A DNA stretch of 64,000 nt from Phycisphaerales bacterium (GCA_035627955.1 DASPKU010000006.1:248001-312000); one strand, 5' to 3'; counted from the first letter of the stretch, positions 1 through 9,600 are shown. The notes: generated by a model not told the origin, from the sequence alone. Translations and numbers: made by a program.

Positions 1-1196
1 TGGTCCAAGGCCAGTTGCTCCTGCTCCCGCTGCTGCTGGTGGAAGCGCAGGAACTCGTACGCCTCCTCAGGGTGTGGGCACCCGCGCGGGATCATGAGCA
101 CGTCGGCCTCGAGCAGCCCCACGGGGTTCGCGTCGTCGACCCGCCCGCTCGCACGCAACGCACCGGACACCGGCAGCGGCACCACCCCGAACTCCAGCGC
201 GGGGTTCAGCGCCGCGATGAAGTTCGCCAGCCACGGCCCCTGCACGATCATCGCGAGCCGACCGGAGATGAAGGGGTCTTGGGCCGAGTGCATGCTGCGG
301 CCGAAGGCCGCGGCGAAGGCGCGCGTGGCGGCCACGCCGTGCCGCCGGCGCGCGGTGGCCGCGATCCACTCGAACGCCTCCACGCACGCCGGCGAATCAA
401 CCGTCGCGGCGTTCCTGCCCGCATCAAACAGCGCACCCCCGAACATCGCCGGCCACAGGTAGGGCCACCACCCCGGCAGGTTCTGCAAGAATCCCGCGCG
501 GGTGATCCGCCCCTGCGCGTCCTGCGTCGTCAGCTCGTCCGCGATCGCATCCAGCTCCGCAACAGTGGTGGGGGCGTCCGCCCCAACCTCCCGCAGCATC
601 GCCCTGTTGTAGTACAGCCCCAGCGTGTAGCAGGTGTTCACCCCCGCCCACTGCCTCCCCTCGTGCCACAGCAGCTCACGCACTCCCGGCGCGTACTCCG
701 CGTCCGCAACCCCATCCCCCTCTCCGCGCCCTCCGCTCCCCCCTCCGCCAACTCCGCGTTCGCTTTCTGTCCCCGCTTCGAGCCTTCGCTCCCCTTCGCG
801 CCCTTCGCGTTGAAGTCCCCCGCGCGACACAAACTCATCGAGCGGCATCACCGCCCGCGCCTCGGCGTACCCCGGCACGTTGTACGTGTACAAGCCCACC
901 AGGTCCGGCGGGTCGCCGCCCCCGATCGCCACCATCGCCTTGGCGTCGATGTCCCCAACCGGGATGAGGTGCACCCACACCCGCTCCTGCGAGGCGTTGA
1001 ACCGGTCCACTAGCCGCTGGAGTGCCAATCCCTCCAGCCCCGTCCACTTCTCCCAGTACGTGAGTTCCACCCGCCCGCGCCCCCCACGGGGCACGCGCCG
1101 CCGCGACTTGGGGGTGTACGGCCACAGCACAGCGGCAGCCCCCAGCGCGGCCATGCCCGCCAGCACCGCCCGCCGAGATGTCACTCGCCCTGGCAC
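1..1196 (-). CDS. ABC transporter extracellular solute-binding protein, sugar type (3' end outside window)
   Basis: Minus-strand reading is open from about 1196 to the left edge, so the C-terminus is missing. The product fits family 1 solute-binding proteins, which capture sugars or oligosaccharides for an ABC importer. It has a twin-Arg/hydrophobic N-terminus (TSRRAVLAG), then LTYWEKWTG near the start of the mature protein, FNASQERVWVHLIPV, GGDPPDLVGLYTYNVP, a YYNRAMLREVGADAPTT segment, GRLAMIVQGPWLANF and an EEAYEFLRF helix, in the usual order. The start is uncertain: GTG at 1196 or 1184, or ATG at 1154. An Arg/Glu/Gly-rich stretch between DEFVSRGG and the YAPGVRELLW segment is encoded by a low-complexity repeat (713-816) and interrupts an otherwise normal fold. 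No permease genes are visible here. Confidence 0.8.
   Translation of the reverse strand, partial: MPGRVTSRRAVLAGMAALGAAAVLWPYTPKSRRRVPRGGRGRVELTYWEKWTGLEGLALQRLVDRFNASQERVWVHLIPVGDIDAKAMVAIGGGDPPDLVGLYTYNVPGYAEARAVMPLDEFVSRGGLQREGREGERRLEAGTESERGVGGGGSGGRGEGDGVADAEYAPGVRELLWHEGRQWAGVNTCYTLGLYYNRAMLREVGADAPTTVAELDAIADELTTQDAQGRITRAGFLQNLPGWWPYLWPAMFGGALFDAGRNAATVDSPACVEAFEWIAATARRRHGVAATRAFAAAFGRSMHSAQDPFISGRLAMIVQGPWLANFIAALNPALEFGVVPLPVSGALRASGRVDDANPVGLLEADVLMIPRGCPHPEEAYEFLRFHQQQREQEQLALD
713..816. repeat. Low-complexity CTCCGC/CTTCGC repeat inside the solute-binding protein gene
   Basis: Pyrimidine-rich on the plus strand, made of degenerate short units such as CTCCGCGCCCTCCGC and CTTCGCGCCCTTCGCG. 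Similar units recur at 11523-11575 and 11787-11890. It keeps the reading frame open and adds about 35 Arg/Glu/Gly-rich residues to the protein. Confidence 0.6.
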
Positions 1197-1225
1197 GCCC
1201 GCAGGATACCCGGAAGAGGGACTCG

Positions 1226-1265
1226 AACCACAGAGCACACAGAAGCGCACAGGGGAAGGCAGGGA
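1226..1265. repeat. ACAGAGCACACAGA-type interspersed repeat, left arm
   Basis: Purine-rich on the plus strand (ACAGAGCACACAGAAGCGCA and onward). It is the inverse-orientation partner of the copy at 1337-1392, with a terminator hairpin between them. Repeats of this type are, from memory, dispersed in many bacterial genomes. Confidence 0.6.
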
Positions 1266-1295
1266 AAGGGTGTTGAAGCACTCGATCCCATCAAC

Positions 1296-1327
1296 GAAAA
1301 AGGCCCGACGCACCACGCGCCGGGCCT
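1296..1327 (-). terminator. Rho-independent terminator of the fibronectin-III-like gene
   Basis: AGGCCCG and CGGGCCT pair across a 13-nt spacer that can itself pair partly. On the minus strand the stem is followed directly by a T run (TTTTTCG), correctly placed about 75 nt after the stop codon at 1400. Confidence 0.7.
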
Positions 1328-1336
1328 CTGGCTTTC

Positions 1337-1392
1337 TTCCACACAAGGCCTTTCTCTGTGCCCTCTGTGTGCTCTGTGTTTCAAACCTGCCT
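1337..1392. repeat. CTCTGTGCCCTCTGTG-type interspersed repeat, right arm
   Basis: Contains TTTCTCTGTGCCCTCTGTG then TGCTCTGTGTTTC, the reverse complement of the motif at 1226-1265. The ORFs that cross it read repetitive peptides such as LCALCVLC and HRAHRGHRE and are not genes. Confidence 0.6.
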
Positions 1393-1399
1393 TGTGGGC

Positions 1400-2080
1400 T
1401 TACGCCGCCAGCTTGCCCCCCACGCCGCTGGTCACCTCACCCTGCGTGACGATGGCGAAGTTGCCCCCGCCCGCGACGCCGAAGCGGACGGTGTAGGTCG
1501 TCGGCTCGCTGAGGTACTGGCCGCGGCGGCCCTGGATGACGTAGTTCACCTGGCCGGTGCCCGCGGGGATGGTGGTGTCCACGAACTCGCGGGTGGGCAC
1601 CGCGCCCACGATGGTGTAGTTGGTGCCGCCGTTGAGGGCCCGCGACACGCTGAAGAACGCGCCGGTGCTGGGGGCCGAGTTCGTGCTCTTCCAGTTGAGC
1701 GTGATGTAGCCCAGCTCGTTGATGCTCGCGACCAGGTTCTCTGGCTTTCCGGGGGCGCCCAGCGGGGTTGGGGGCGAGGGCGGATCGATCATGGCGATTT
1801 GAAAGACCGACGGGTTGTTGGTGGTGGCGGCGAAGTTGCGGATCTTGTTGATCAGCTCCTGGCCGTCGTCGTGCGCCTCGTCGGCGTCGGTGTAGAACTT
1901 CTGCGTCGCGGCCTTGCTCTCCAGCCGCAGTTTGTCGGCCGCGGCGAGCGAGCTCTGTGCCTTCTCAACCTTGGCGATCAGGGCATCGACTTCTTGCTGC
2001 GTCACGCCGATCTGAGCGAAGACGCTATCCCAGGTCCCCATCCGCTGCGCGAAGAACTCCAGCCACTGCTTGCGTGTCAT
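1400..2080 (-). CDS. Fibronectin type III-like domain protein, function unknown
   Basis: 226 aa. The N-terminal half (about 1-90) is predicted helical and begins MTRKQWLEFFAQRMGTWDSV. It contains a Lys/Glu-rich segment that could be a coiled coil. After a Pro-rich linker (DPPSPPTPLGAPGKPENL) the C-terminal 110 residues have the strand pattern of an FN3 module (LGYITLNWKS, FFSVSRALNG, REFVDTTIPAG, VNYVIQGRRG). No signal peptide is visible, so the protein is probably cytoplasmic or part of a larger assembly. It lies downstream of, and in the same direction as, a large lipoprotein gene and is followed by a convincing terminator. I do not recognise a specific family beyond the FN3 fold. Confidence 0.75.
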   Translation of the reverse strand: MTRKQWLEFFAQRMGTWDSVFAQIGVTQQEVDALIAKVEKAQSSLAAADKLRLESKAATQKFYTDADEAHDDGQELINKIRNFAATTNNPSVFQIAMIDPPSPPTPLGAPGKPENLVASINELGYITLNWKSTNSAPSTGAFFSVSRALNGGTNYTIVGAVPTREFVDTTIPAGTGQVNYVIQGRRGQYLSEPTTYTVRFGVAGGGNFAIVTQGEVTSGVGGKLAA

Positions 2081-2241
2081 GTCTTGCCTGCCTCGGGCCT
2101 GAGGCCCAAACCGTCACTGCGAACATGTCGGGTTGCCCTGGAGTCCAACGTGGCCCAGGCCCGGCAAGAGATGACTTCGGCCTCTCGGGGGGGCCGCTGA
2201 AGCAAAACCTGAAAAAAAAGGTCGTAGGGCTTGCGGAGCGG

Positions 2242-4200
2242 TCAGGTCTTGAGGAAGTCATTGATGGTGGCCGCAAGCGTGTCGGCGTCCTTGATGGCCT
2301 TGTCGCCAGGAGTCTTCAGGTCCTTGAGGGCCTTGGCCGCGTCTTCGGCGGCCTTGAGGTGCTCCGCCTGTTTGACCTTCTTGTCCCCTGTTAGATCTGT
2401 CTTCGCCTTCAGTTTGCCGTAGGGACCAACAAGTGTGTGCAGGGCCTTGATGCGGGCCAATACAGCCACTGCCTGCGCCTCAGCCTTCTCGGTCAGCAGC
2501 CGGTTGGCCTTGGCAAGTTCGGCGCTGGCCGAGTCGCGGGTGAGCGTGAACGACGACGCGGCGGCACGCCTCTGCTCGGAGAGTTCGTCAAAGAGGGCGT
2601 CGTACGCGGACTTGAACTCCGCAAGCGCCGGATCCGAGAAGCTGCCGACCAGCGTGGTCGCGTCGTTGAAAGCACCGGTGGTGCGGGCAAAGCTCAGGGA
2701 GGCATCGTCCGCCTCCTTCGCCCGCGCGCCGGCGCTTGTAATCCGTCCCTCCGCGCCCGCGATGACCTCGTCGGGCAGGATCACGATTTCGTACGGGATG
2801 TCCAGCCCGTCAAACTCCAGCCCGATGACATAGGAGCGCGGCGTGGCCGTCTTTTGCGTGCTCCGTTTGTCGCCGAATGAGAACTCCGCCTCTTTGCTCG
2901 TGTCCCCGAACAGGTTGGAGTCCATCACCATCGACTCCAGGTCGTCCTTGGAGAAGAAGATGAAGCTGGCCATGGAGGTCGAGGTGCGTGGCACCTTCAG
3001 GTACGCTGGCATGGCGTAGTTGACGACATTCCGCTTGTATCCTGGGAAGTGATCGACCCAGAGCTTGCCAAGCTCCGGCACGCCCACTCCGGTGAAGATC
3101 CCGATGCCGCGGATCGCGTCGTCGCCCCACGAGAGGCCATTGGCGAGCGCGGTTGACAGTGAGCCAACGAACTCCAGTCCACGGAAGCTCCACGAGCGGA
3201 AAGTGCTGAACTCCTGACGCTCCAGGATGGCGTACACGTGCTCACGCGCCTGCGGGGAGACCATGATGGGAATGCTGAAACGCGGGCTGTTGGCGCCATC
3301 GACCGGAACCACCATGGCGCGGCCGCTCGCGCGGATCATGCCGGTGGAGATGAGCCAGTCGGTGTTCGTGGTATTGCGGAAGGAAAGCCGCACCACGTAG
3401 TAGTGGTTCGCGATCTTGGAGCCGAACAGTTTGTCGGTTTCATCATACGGGATCGGCATGGCCGCGATGTTGTACACGGGCACGGTGTATTCGCGGTCCT
3501 TGCGGAAGGTGTCGACCTTGTACAGCACAAACGTCCGCGCCACTGAGCCCTGGAATGTGGTTTCGCGCTTCGCCACCGGCTCCTCAAACGTCCCTTCGTA
3601 GTCGATCTGGACCGTAATTCGGTCCCCGTCGGCGGCGCCGGCGAGGTACGCGCCGTCGATGGCGACCGAGAGGCCCGAGATCGGCCGCACCTTGGCCCGC
3701 TCCTCGCGGATCTTGTCGGTTTCCGAGGCGCTCAACTGCACCACGCCGCACTCCTGCTGCTGCCTTTGAGCAGCGACCTCCGCCGCGAACGTGACCGGCC
3801 GCGGGTTCACCGCGACCTGCCGCGGCCTGGGCGCATTGAGATCATTGGACCTGGGGTCCTTGGCCTCGACGAACCAGAAGTGCGTCGGGCTCAGGTTCCG
3901 CGGCAGCCCGGTCACATGCACCGTCAGATTCACGTCCTTGGCCCCGACCGGGACCACTCCCGAGACAGGAAGGAGGGCGTGCGGCTGCTGCGACACATCT
4001 GGAGCATTGATCGGCGCCCCGTCGCCCGGGTCGGGCGGCGCCTGGAACGTGATCACGCTCTGGTTGCCCAGGGTGTGGATACGCACCTCGTGCACCCGCT
4101 CCTGCTCGGGCTTGTAGCTCGTCGCCCGCGGCTGCTGGCAGCCCGCGAGGGAAAGAACACTGGTGAGCGCAAGTGCACCGCCGATCGATCGAATTTGCAT
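2242..4200 (-). CDS. Large lipoprotein of unknown function
   Basis: 652 aa from ATG at 4200, chosen because GGGGGA lies just upstream and the N-terminus then becomes a clean lipoprotein signal: MQIRSIGGALALTSVLSLAGC with Cys as the +1 residue. An in-frame start further upstream would destroy this. The mature part has beta-rich sequence (about residues 60-400; for example VARTFVLYKVDTFRKDREYTV and VVRLSFRNTTNTDWLIS) and an Ala/Lys/Glu-rich helical C-terminal third that looks like a coiled coil (SASELAKANRLLTEKAEA region). I recognise no enzymatic motif. Probably attached to a membrane facing the periplasm. Confidence 0.8.
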   Translation of the reverse strand: MQIRSIGGALALTSVLSLAGCQQPRATSYKPEQERVHEVRIHTLGNQSVITFQAPPDPGDGAPINAPDVSQQPHALLPVSGVVPVGAKDVNLTVHVTGLPRNLSPTHFWFVEAKDPRSNDLNAPRPRQVAVNPRPVTFAAEVAAQRQQQECGVVQLSASETDKIREERAKVRPISGLSVAIDGAYLAGAADGDRITVQIDYEGTFEEPVAKRETTFQGSVARTFVLYKVDTFRKDREYTVPVYNIAAMPIPYDETDKLFGSKIANHYYVVRLSFRNTTNTDWLISTGMIRASGRAMVVPVDGANSPRFSIPIMVSPQAREHVYAILERQEFSTFRSWSFRGLEFVGSLSTALANGLSWGDDAIRGIGIFTGVGVPELGKLWVDHFPGYKRNVVNYAMPAYLKVPRTSTSMASFIFFSKDDLESMVMDSNLFGDTSKEAEFSFGDKRSTQKTATPRSYVIGLEFDGLDIPYEIVILPDEVIAGAEGRITSAGARAKEADDASLSFARTTGAFNDATTLVGSFSDPALAEFKSAYDALFDELSEQRRAAASSFTLTRDSASAELAKANRLLTEKAEAQAVAVLARIKALHTLVGPYGKLKAKTDLTGDKKVKQAEHLKAAEDAAKALKDLKTPGDKAIKDADTLAATINDFLKT

Positions 4201-4469
4201 GGAATCCCCCGGTGAAAGTTCGGGGAAGTTACCGGCCGCTCGTGAGCCTGTCAAACCTGCAACTGGCGTAGTTTGCGGAGTTTGCAATCCGGTAATGGCG
4301 ACATTGTTGCAAGCTGCGGCGATCGACCCCTTGATCAGCGCCGTCGCCACTCTCGTCCGCTAAAACCGCCCGCGCCGCCGCCCCACCGCACCCAGCGCAA
4401 AAACCGGCCCGAACAAACGCCTCTGAACGGGCACTTTTCCTCGGAGAAATGCAGCGTGATTCCGAGACC

Positions 4470-4637
4470 ACGGAGCATGACGCCGGCATCACAGGGCATT
4501 CCGGGCCCACCACCGAGCATGATGCCGGCACCACGGAGCATGATGGGTGCACTACGGAGCATGACGCAGGCAGCACGGGGCGTGATGCGGGCGGCAGGGG
4601 GTGTGGTGGCGGCGGCAGGGGGCGCGATGGCGATAGA
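4470..4637. repeat. 21-bp tandem repeat, eight units
   Basis: Eight consecutive 21-nt units with consensus close to ACGGAGCATGATGCCGGCACC, degrading toward 4637 into GGC-rich units. The period is a multiple of three, so one plus frame reads a TTEHDAG-like heptad and one minus frame reads a GIMLRGA-like heptad. The gap 4201-4657 otherwise holds no convincing gene. Confidence 0.85.
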
Positions 4638-4657
4638 CCGCCCGATCGGAGTAGTCC

Positions 4658-5788
4658 TCATTCGGATGCAACCGGCGGCCGACGAGGAGCCGAGATCCGA
4701 ATCCCTTTCGGCACGTCGAAGGGATAGGTGTCAGGCTCACGAAGACCCTTCACGAATGGGTCGCATAGGTTGATGTCAGGGAAAATCGGGCATCCACCCA
4801 TGCAGGAATGTGCGTTCGCGCATCCGTTGCACCGCCCCTTGGTGAGCTTCTCTCGCACGCCAGCGAATGCGGTGTGCGTTTGCCAAATCGACTGCAGATT
4901 CGTGTCAGTCACCGGAACGCCGTGCCAACTACCCACCATGAAGGAGCACGGGTAGGCCTTCATCTCCTCGGACACGAACATCGAAAAGCGCCCCGCCTCA
5001 CACGCTTCGAACGTAGTTGGAGAGATTGCCGTGTGCCATGCCAATCCAGCCACCATGCAACTGTCAAACCCGATACGGAAGGGCAACCCTGGAGAGGTCG
5101 CCGAGGCGTAAAACGATTTAAGTCGCTCCGCCCCGACAGCCCGTGTGAGACCGGTCTGATCGTTCACGCGAGTGACCGGCTTGAAGTTCAGAAACACCAA
5201 GGCGTTGATGCCATGGAGAAAGCTAGGTGGGTCTCGGAGCCACGCCTCTGCCATTGCGAAGCTGTCATTGCTCAATACAAAGTGAACATTGGCGGCGATC
5301 CCATTCGCCTTCAACAACTGCAGGGCGGCTTCGAACTCCTCCCAGGGCTCATAGGCGCTTACCGCAACGGCACCGCAGAACCTCTTAGTCGCCTCAAGTA
5401 CCTCTGGCGTCAAACCTCTGCCATTCGTGGTATAGGACGGAACAATGCCCATCGACCGAGTAGTTCGAAGAATCTCGGCAAAATCGGGATGCTGGGTAGG
5501 GTTCCCACCACCGATAGCCACTTGGAGCACATCCATTGAGGCCGCCTGCCTAATCAGGGCAGTGTAGTCGGACAAGCGCATATGCACGCCTCTGGGGGTT
5601 GACCCTCGGTAGCAAAATGAGCATCCCTTGTCACACCAGTTAGTGATCGAGATGTCCATCAACTCGGGCCCGTGTCGCGACCACAACGGCTCAGCAGAGC
5701 CCGGGTCTTCGACTCGAGCAAAGAACCCAGTTCTCGGGGAGAACATGGTGGAGTAACCCTGAGACGAGTAATGCCGGATCACTAACAT
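4658..5788 (-). CDS. Radical SAM/SPASM domain protein
   Basis: 376 aa from ATG at 5788. This start has AGGA seven bases upstream; an overlapping GTG at 5803 is the alternative. The radical SAM cluster motif CxxxCxxC is Cys52/56/59 (WCDKGCSFCY). GGGNPTQHPD matches the GGEP-type SAM-binding motif. A C-terminal Cys-rich region (CEAGRFSMF, YPCSFM, then CNGCANAHSCMGGCP) is SPASM/twitch-like and would bind auxiliary Fe-S clusters. SPASM enzymes commonly modify peptides or proteins. It is the last gene of an overlapping operon and directly follows the small FVSNSSS protein, which is therefore a plausible substrate (inference). GC content is visibly lower than in the surrounding genes. Confidence 0.88.
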   Translation of the reverse strand: MLVIRHYSSQGYSTMFSPRTGFFARVEDPGSAEPLWSRHGPELMDISITNWCDKGCSFCYRGSTPRGVHMRLSDYTALIRQAASMDVLQVAIGGGNPTQHPDFAEILRTTRSMGIVPSYTTNGRGLTPEVLEATKRFCGAVAVSAYEPWEEFEAALQLLKANGIAANVHFVLSNDSFAMAEAWLRDPPSFLHGINALVFLNFKPVTRVNDQTGLTRAVGAERLKSFYASATSPGLPFRIGFDSCMVAGLAWHTAISPTTFEACEAGRFSMFVSEEMKAYPCSFMVGSWHGVPVTDTNLQSIWQTHTAFAGVREKLTKGRCNGCANAHSCMGGCPIFPDINLCDPFVKGLREPDTYPFDVPKGIRISAPRRPPVASE

Positions 5789-5796
5789 ATTGTGTC

Positions 5797-6201
5797 CTAC
5801 CACGTGCAGTTGAGCGCGTTGATGTACAATCCATCGTCTTCAAGTTCAAAGCTGTCCATGCACAGGAATGCCTCCGTGGCCTCCCCATCGCTTCCGAGCC
5901 GGCCAACCCGAACCTGGTAGCCCTGCTTGAGAGCTTCTTCGACCTTTGCCACAACTTCCTTCGAAAAGCGTTCACCGACGCCCGCGAGGACACCCTCGGC
6001 TGACTCAACTTTGTAGCGGGCGCTAGCAAGGCTTGAGTTTGTATCTAAGGTCTCGAAGAACCCCTCGACAACACCCCAGAGCGGAGAGCCTTTCGGCACT
6101 CCCATGAGCGCGCCAAGTCGTTCAACACTCCATCCCTGCTTAAGGATGATAATGAACGAGGTGGACGAACTGTTCGAGACGAAGTCACTCCGAATCTTCA
6201 T
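5797..6201 (-). CDS. Small protein with N-terminal MKIRSDFVSNSSSTSFII motif
   Basis: 134 aa from ATG at 6201, with AGAGGA nine bases upstream; an in-frame TTG at 6207 is less likely. The first 18 residues, MKIRSDFVSNSSSTSFII, match a pattern (M-K-x-R-x-D-F-V-x-N-S-S-S-x-S-F) that I recall at the N-terminus of many small uncharacterised bacterial and phage proteins. The rest is a mixed alpha/beta globular sequence with an acidic C-terminal part (SFELEDDGLYINALNCTW). The start overlaps the end of the upstream gene by 17 nt, and the stop lies 8 nt before the radical SAM start, so translation is probably coupled. Function unknown; possibly the substrate of the radical SAM enzyme. Confidence 0.8.
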   Translation of the reverse strand: MKIRSDFVSNSSSTSFIIILKQGWSVERLGALMGVPKGSPLWGVVEGFFETLDTNSSLASARYKVESAEGVLAGVGERFSKEVVAKVEEALKQGYQVRVGRLGSDGEATEAFLCMDSFELEDDGLYINALNCTW

Positions 6202-6643
6202 CTTCAATCATCCTCTGTGCGTCAGCCAGCCGTTCGAGCATGAACCACCCATCGCTCTTCTGCAACCATTCGATGAAACCGTATCCGCCTCCGAGTGAGC
6301 CATCGCAAACACCCAGTGTCCTAGTTTGGCTCAGGAGCTCGTAGACCCTTCGGATCAGCGCATCGTCGAATCCGTGCTTGCTGTAGAGAAAGTCACCGAA
6401 GGACTTATACTCGGCCGAATAGAACCGCTCATAGTGGGCCAGAAGATCGATCCGATGCGCAAAGAGTCCGTACCACACTCTCCGAACGAGCTCGGCCCCC
6501 ATCGTTCCTTTTTTGACCTTTGCGCGGGTGTACAGGTCATCAAGTGATAGGCCTAACGGTGCGACGGTCACTACTGCCGCATACGAAGCAAAATGGATCC
6601 AAACTCCGTCCATCGCTGTGGCCTTCCGCCGAGCTCTGCCCAT
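6185..6643 (-). CDS. Hypothetical protein in the STAND/radical-SAM operon
   Basis: 152 aa from ATG at 6643, preceded by GAGG; a second ATG at 6613 would give 142 aa. The product is mostly helical, with FASYAAVVTVAPLGLSLDD, YERFYSAEYKSFGDFLYSKHGFDD and a Gly-rich GVCDGSLGGGYGFIEWLQKSD segment. It has no signal peptide or membrane segment. The start overlaps the 3' end of the STAND gene and the stop overlaps the next gene, so all four genes form one coupled operon. I do not recognise a family. Confidence 0.7.
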   Translation of the reverse strand: MGRARRKATAMDGVWIHFASYAAVVTVAPLGLSLDDLYTRAKVKKGTMGAELVRRVWYGLFAHRIDLLAHYERFYSAEYKSFGDFLYSKHGFDDALIRRVYELLSQTRTLGVCDGSLGGGYGFIEWLQKSDGWFMLERLADAQRMIEDEDSE

Positions 6644-9600
6644 AGTGCCTCAACCTGCTTCTTATCAAGCGTAAGATGGTTCCGATCCGCCAACTCAACA
6701 AGCGCCTTCTTTCGTGCCGACTCCGTCGATTTGGCCTCGTCGTCATTCAGGCCCTTGGTGTTCGCCGGCCGTTGTGCCAGCTCCTTGATTGGGGGGATGA
6801 TCTTGCCGCCCTCGATCGCCCAGCGCCCAACTAAACCCCATGACGCTGCCTGAGCGTACCCCGGACCTTGTGTCAGGAACTGCGCCATAATCGACTGTGT
6901 GAAGAGCGAGCAACGGCGCCTCAACTTCGCGATCGCATCTGAAGCCGGACCCCAGCTCTTACTCCCGGGAATCGTCAGCATGTATAGAAAGAGCTGGGCT
7001 TCGCCAGGGTCTTCGCGCAATTCGTCGCAGCTACGAGATGTCAAGTCAGCCGCGATTCGATCGAGCAGTACTTCGAACCCTGAACGTTCGTGAGAACGAT
7101 ACCTCCAATGATCATCGCCGAATGCAGCCCGAATAGTTTGCTTGAACTGATCTGGTGTGAGCTGATCGAGTGTCGGGAAAAGGGAGGACAAGTTCAAGTG
7201 CGGGAAACGCTTGACTGATGCCCTTCCGAGAAGCCCGTAAATCACTCGACGCGCTTCATGTGCTCCCCTCATGAAGTAGTCAGCAACCTTGGCAACATCC
7301 TCAGGAACAACTGCGTCGTCTTCCAGGTCGAAGATGCAATCCATGTAGACTTCATCAAAGCCCGGGAAAGAGGAGAGCGCACCCAAGAGGGTGGCCGCGT
7401 TTTCTCGTCTCCCAATCAAAAAAAGGAAGCGTCCTGCTCCCTCGGCGCACGTGGAATGCCGGTCTAGAACGGCTGTGAGTAGCTCGCTGGTCCTTTGCGG
7501 GTCCTGCTTCCAAAGCGGACCGGCTAGGTGCTCGGCAAGGCAGTAATCACGCATTTCATCAAACGTAAACGCGATAACGTCCCCGTCACCCGAAAGGGGC
7601 GATGCGGGCGCAAGGTCCCGTCGCAGTACGAGCTCTTCTTGAAGCAGCAACTCCAAGCCATCGAGGTGTTCCTGCGGAAGGGCGTCGAGCGGCACACTAG
7701 TGAAGTCCCTGCGATCGAGCATCGCGCTGACAATCGATACGACGGCACGTCGTAGTCGCGAAGCTGCCGAGGCCGCATGTGCTGGGACGAGGGATTCTGC
7801 CGCGTCCAGCTTGCGGCGGAAGAATTCCCTGTACAGGCGCTCTTTGTGCAGGTGAGTGAGGGAGGGATGTGGTGCGGAGCGGCATCCGGGAACCGGAGCA
7901 TAAGCCTCGCAATAGGTACGTAACAGAAGTGGATTCGACCGCAGTTCCTCAAACACGCCTCCTGCTACGCTTTCGATCTCGATGCCGAAGTACCGGAAAT
8001 ACCGCCACACCATGTCTTTCGACTGCTGTGCCGACAGCTCCCTTACTGGTTCGGACAACCTAGCCACCTGAGTGGACGTCTCGGCGTACGTGACAAGGTT
8101 CGAAAAGCGCGCGTCAAAGTACTCCGCACGACAACTCAGCAGGACTCGCACCCATTCGCTGGCGTTCAGTCGTACGAGCATCTGCTCGATCGCTGGGGCG
8201 AGCAACGCAAGGTCTGAATGCTCGTTCAGGCCGTCGATCATGATGAGTAACGGTTTGCCTGAGTCCCTCGCGAGTGACTCCAGATCGGCCCAAACGCGAG
8301 CGGACTCATTCTGAGCCCTGAGGCCGAAGACGGATTGCAGTAAGAACACCTCCAGTGGACCGCCTGTCCACGCTCTCAGGTCGCGTCCCGTGAAATGAAA
8401 GTACGCGATCCCTCGCGGCTGTAAGACGCGTTCAGCGAGATCGCACAAAAAGCTGGTCTTGCCGCGGCCTGCGTTGGCAGTCAAGAAGACGACGCGTGCC
8501 TGAGAGAACGCGAGCCACTCCTGCTGTTCTTCGACCCAGTTGCGAGCGGGGTACGCGTCATCGCGGAGCCTGTACCGGATCTCGTCGAAGCGGTAACGTG
8601 TCTTCTGGGGGATTTTGGTCTCAAGTCCGGTTTGCCCCTCTGCGAAACACTCCTCGAGAATCGCTCGGACCTGTTGCAAACGAAAGTCGATTGCTGAAGC
8701 GAGCGGGGCTACTCCGTCCAGAGTGCGCGGTGTCTGCAAGTGTGGATCGATCAAGGCGCCGACGGGCGAGAGTCCTACTTGGCGCAGTCGCCTATCCACC
8801 TCGGTAAGCACTTGTCGGTTAAGTGCCTCCACCAGCACCTCTAGCCCCCACCGTGGGTCAGTGAAGGCGCGGCATAAATCCTTCTGGCGTGGTGACTCGG
8901 CGAACAACTGTGGGATGTACTTCTTCGAACGGATTTCTCTTTGCAGCTGCCCGTGCTGGTGCGACTTGAGTTGAAGCGTGACCGAGCTGGCGATAGCCGC
9001 CGCTTCTGAGGGGAGTTGCAACTCGAGACCTGGCGGTTGCCGCTCTTTGATCATTGGAATCGTGATGAGACCGCCAGCCTTTGCCACCTCAGCGCATCGC
9101 GTGTAGATCCAGTCCCGGAGCACCGACGGCGCGATGGACGAACCTCTTGGGAGCAAGGACCTCGCTTTATCCAAGTCGTTGGCTTCGTCGGCCCCCCCCG
9201 TGATGCCGTGGTCAAAGTGAATGATGACTAGAGACCGGAGAAAACTCCAAACGGTCCGTTGCGCAGGGATGCGCTTTGTGAACTTCCTAATAAAGTGAGT
9301 GACGAGTTCGACGTGCGCGTGTGTCGATCTGAACTTCTGTACCTGTCGAAAGAAAGAGGTCGCGTCGTGTTCGCGCGCCCAGAGTGTCATTTCCCGAAAG
9401 TGTCGAACACTGTCAGACGCCGAACCTACGTCGATCGCGAAACCGATCCGATCAACCCCGGTGTGGAAGCTTGGGGAGTTGAACTCGCTCCAGCATTGGC
9501 GCAGGCCGGACTCGAAGGCGAGATTGCTCTTGGTGAGCGAGAGCCCATGTTTGACCTGCAGGAAGAGACGTTCGCGACGGTTCTGATCCTGAGTATGAAC

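Noticed and set aside
4449-4727. 92-aa heptad-repeat protein read from the 21-bp array
   Set aside because: GGAG lies only two bases before the ATG and the sequence is wholly explained by the tandem repeat; both strands read heptads equally.
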